64,000 nt of DNA, taken from contig OY987302.1 of NCBI GenBank assembly GCA_963920635.1, positions 35,439,278 through 35,503,277 on the forward strand, written 5' to 3'. Below, one piece after another: positions 63,263-64,000 of this stretch (position 1 is its first letter; each line of letters opens with the position of its first letter). The translations under genes and the position numbers were made by a program. Below the pieces are notes generated by a model, which did not search any database, was not told the DNA's origin, and saw only the letters and a program-made list of their open reading frames with translations. The DNA comes from Pseudeuparius sepicola (lineage: Eukaryota; Arthropoda; Insecta; Coleoptera; Anthribidae).

Positions 63263-64000
63263 TTTGAATTTCCGTTAAGAAGACGTATTGTCACTTCGAT
63301 ACTAAAATTGGCATACTGCAATGAAAGCATAACCTCGGTTTTAAAATATCTTATGTTTTATTTAAACAATTAAATTTATTTTATTTGAATAATAATAATT
63401 CTCACCCTCAGACTACTCCAAACTATATAAGAGTACCCCAGAAGCAACTGAAAAAACATTATAATTCATTGGATGAACAAAATAACTTAATTGCAACTTT
63501 TATATTCATCAATGTAAGTAATCATAGTCCAAGCAAATTGTCATTTTTTTATAGAGGTAGAAAAAAAATGATTCTTAACAGGTAGATATTTTCAGGGTTG
63601 GTTGTGGGTAGCGTCCTGAGTATAACCCCAAAAAATCACCGTCGAAGTCGTGTTACGAACCCCGCAATAGGAGTGGTTTTGCAAACATTTTTTTGCAATT
63701 TTTTTTCTTCTCATGTGTACAATTTTTTTTCTTCTTATGCATACATTATTACATTCTCTACAACTTTCTCTCATGAAGTTTTTTTTTTTAACTTCAATAC
63801 TTCACGAGATATAGGTAAAAGATCACCACTATCTAAAGTGCTTTATAAGGGTAAAAAAAAATTCTTTAAAACAAGCTGATTTTTTCAGGGTTAACTGGGG
63901 ATTAACTTAGGAGTGCATACAGTGATCGCAAATTAAAGGTTTTGAATCAACCCTACACTCTATATCGTTCGTAGTCATAATGAACACTGCAAGTGAATGG
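63263..64000. other. Right edge without a supported gene
   Basis: Short frames at 63385-63585 and 63598-63879 have low complexity. T-runs with TTTTTTTTCTTCTYATG text are repeated near 63700 and 63727. Nothing else recognised. Confidence 0.4.

Overview
The window reads as AT-rich animal, most likely arthropod, genomic DNA that is almost entirely transposon debris. I found no intron-bearing host gene, tRNA or rRNA that I could support. The pointers to an insect-like genome are the element mix: a restriction-like-endonuclease LINE of the Dong/R4 type in TAA repeats, Penelope-like elements, FLYWCH-Mutator (Phantom-type), ISL2EU-type, hAT, piggyBac-like and Tc1/mariner-like elements, and an insect-style Ty3/Gypsy element. 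The species cannot be told from the sequence.

Layout. 1-3.2 kb: a decayed Dong-like LINE on the minus strand, with six ~67-bp tandem repeats at its 5' end, abutting a (TTA)n tract. 3.2-7 kb: an old Jockey/CR1-like LINE relic, apparently split by a block holding a TTAA-flanked piggyBac-like MITE and by a possible solo LTR. 7-9.4 kb: no genes. 9.6-13.2 kb: a nearly complete Dong-like LINE with an open 1,132-codon frame, sitting in (TAA)n. 13.3-13.9 kb: two direct 326-bp repeats, each carrying a type-I hammerhead ribozyme fold. 14-16.8 kb: a degenerate FLYWCH/Mutator-like element; a second copy lies at 51.3-54.8 kb. 19.2-24.3 kb: two Penelope-like elements head to head as a large palindrome, with (TA)n at both outer ends and a second hammerhead-like fold at each outer 3' end.

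24.6-27.9 kb: a 1.68-kb tandem duplication without genes. 28.6-34.3 kb: a three-level nest, in which a long-arm foldback element is interrupted by a small hAT element (8-bp duplication ATCCATAC), itself interrupted by a transposase-bearing hAT element (8-bp duplication ATCTCAAC). 34.8-38.7 kb: several palindromic foldback elements. 39-48.2 kb: an ISL2EU-type unit with a SWIM/YqaJ nuclease relic and a convergent DDE transposase relic; the transposase gene is split by a Ty3/Gypsy element and partly repeated in inverted orientation around a TA-flanked MITE. 50.8-51.2 kb: a mariner/Tc1-type transposase tail. 54.8-64 kb: mostly unassigned AT-rich DNA with short tandem repeats, one more foldback copy and one unrecognised ORF.

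How the parts relate. The autonomous-looking parts are the Dong-like ORF and the right-hand Penelope ORF (5'-truncated). The hammerhead repeats fit metazoan retrozymes, small ribozyme-bearing repeats thought to depend on Penelope-like enzymes, and a Penelope-like element lies 5-10 kb away. The nested insertions give a relative time order. Most other coding sequence is broken.
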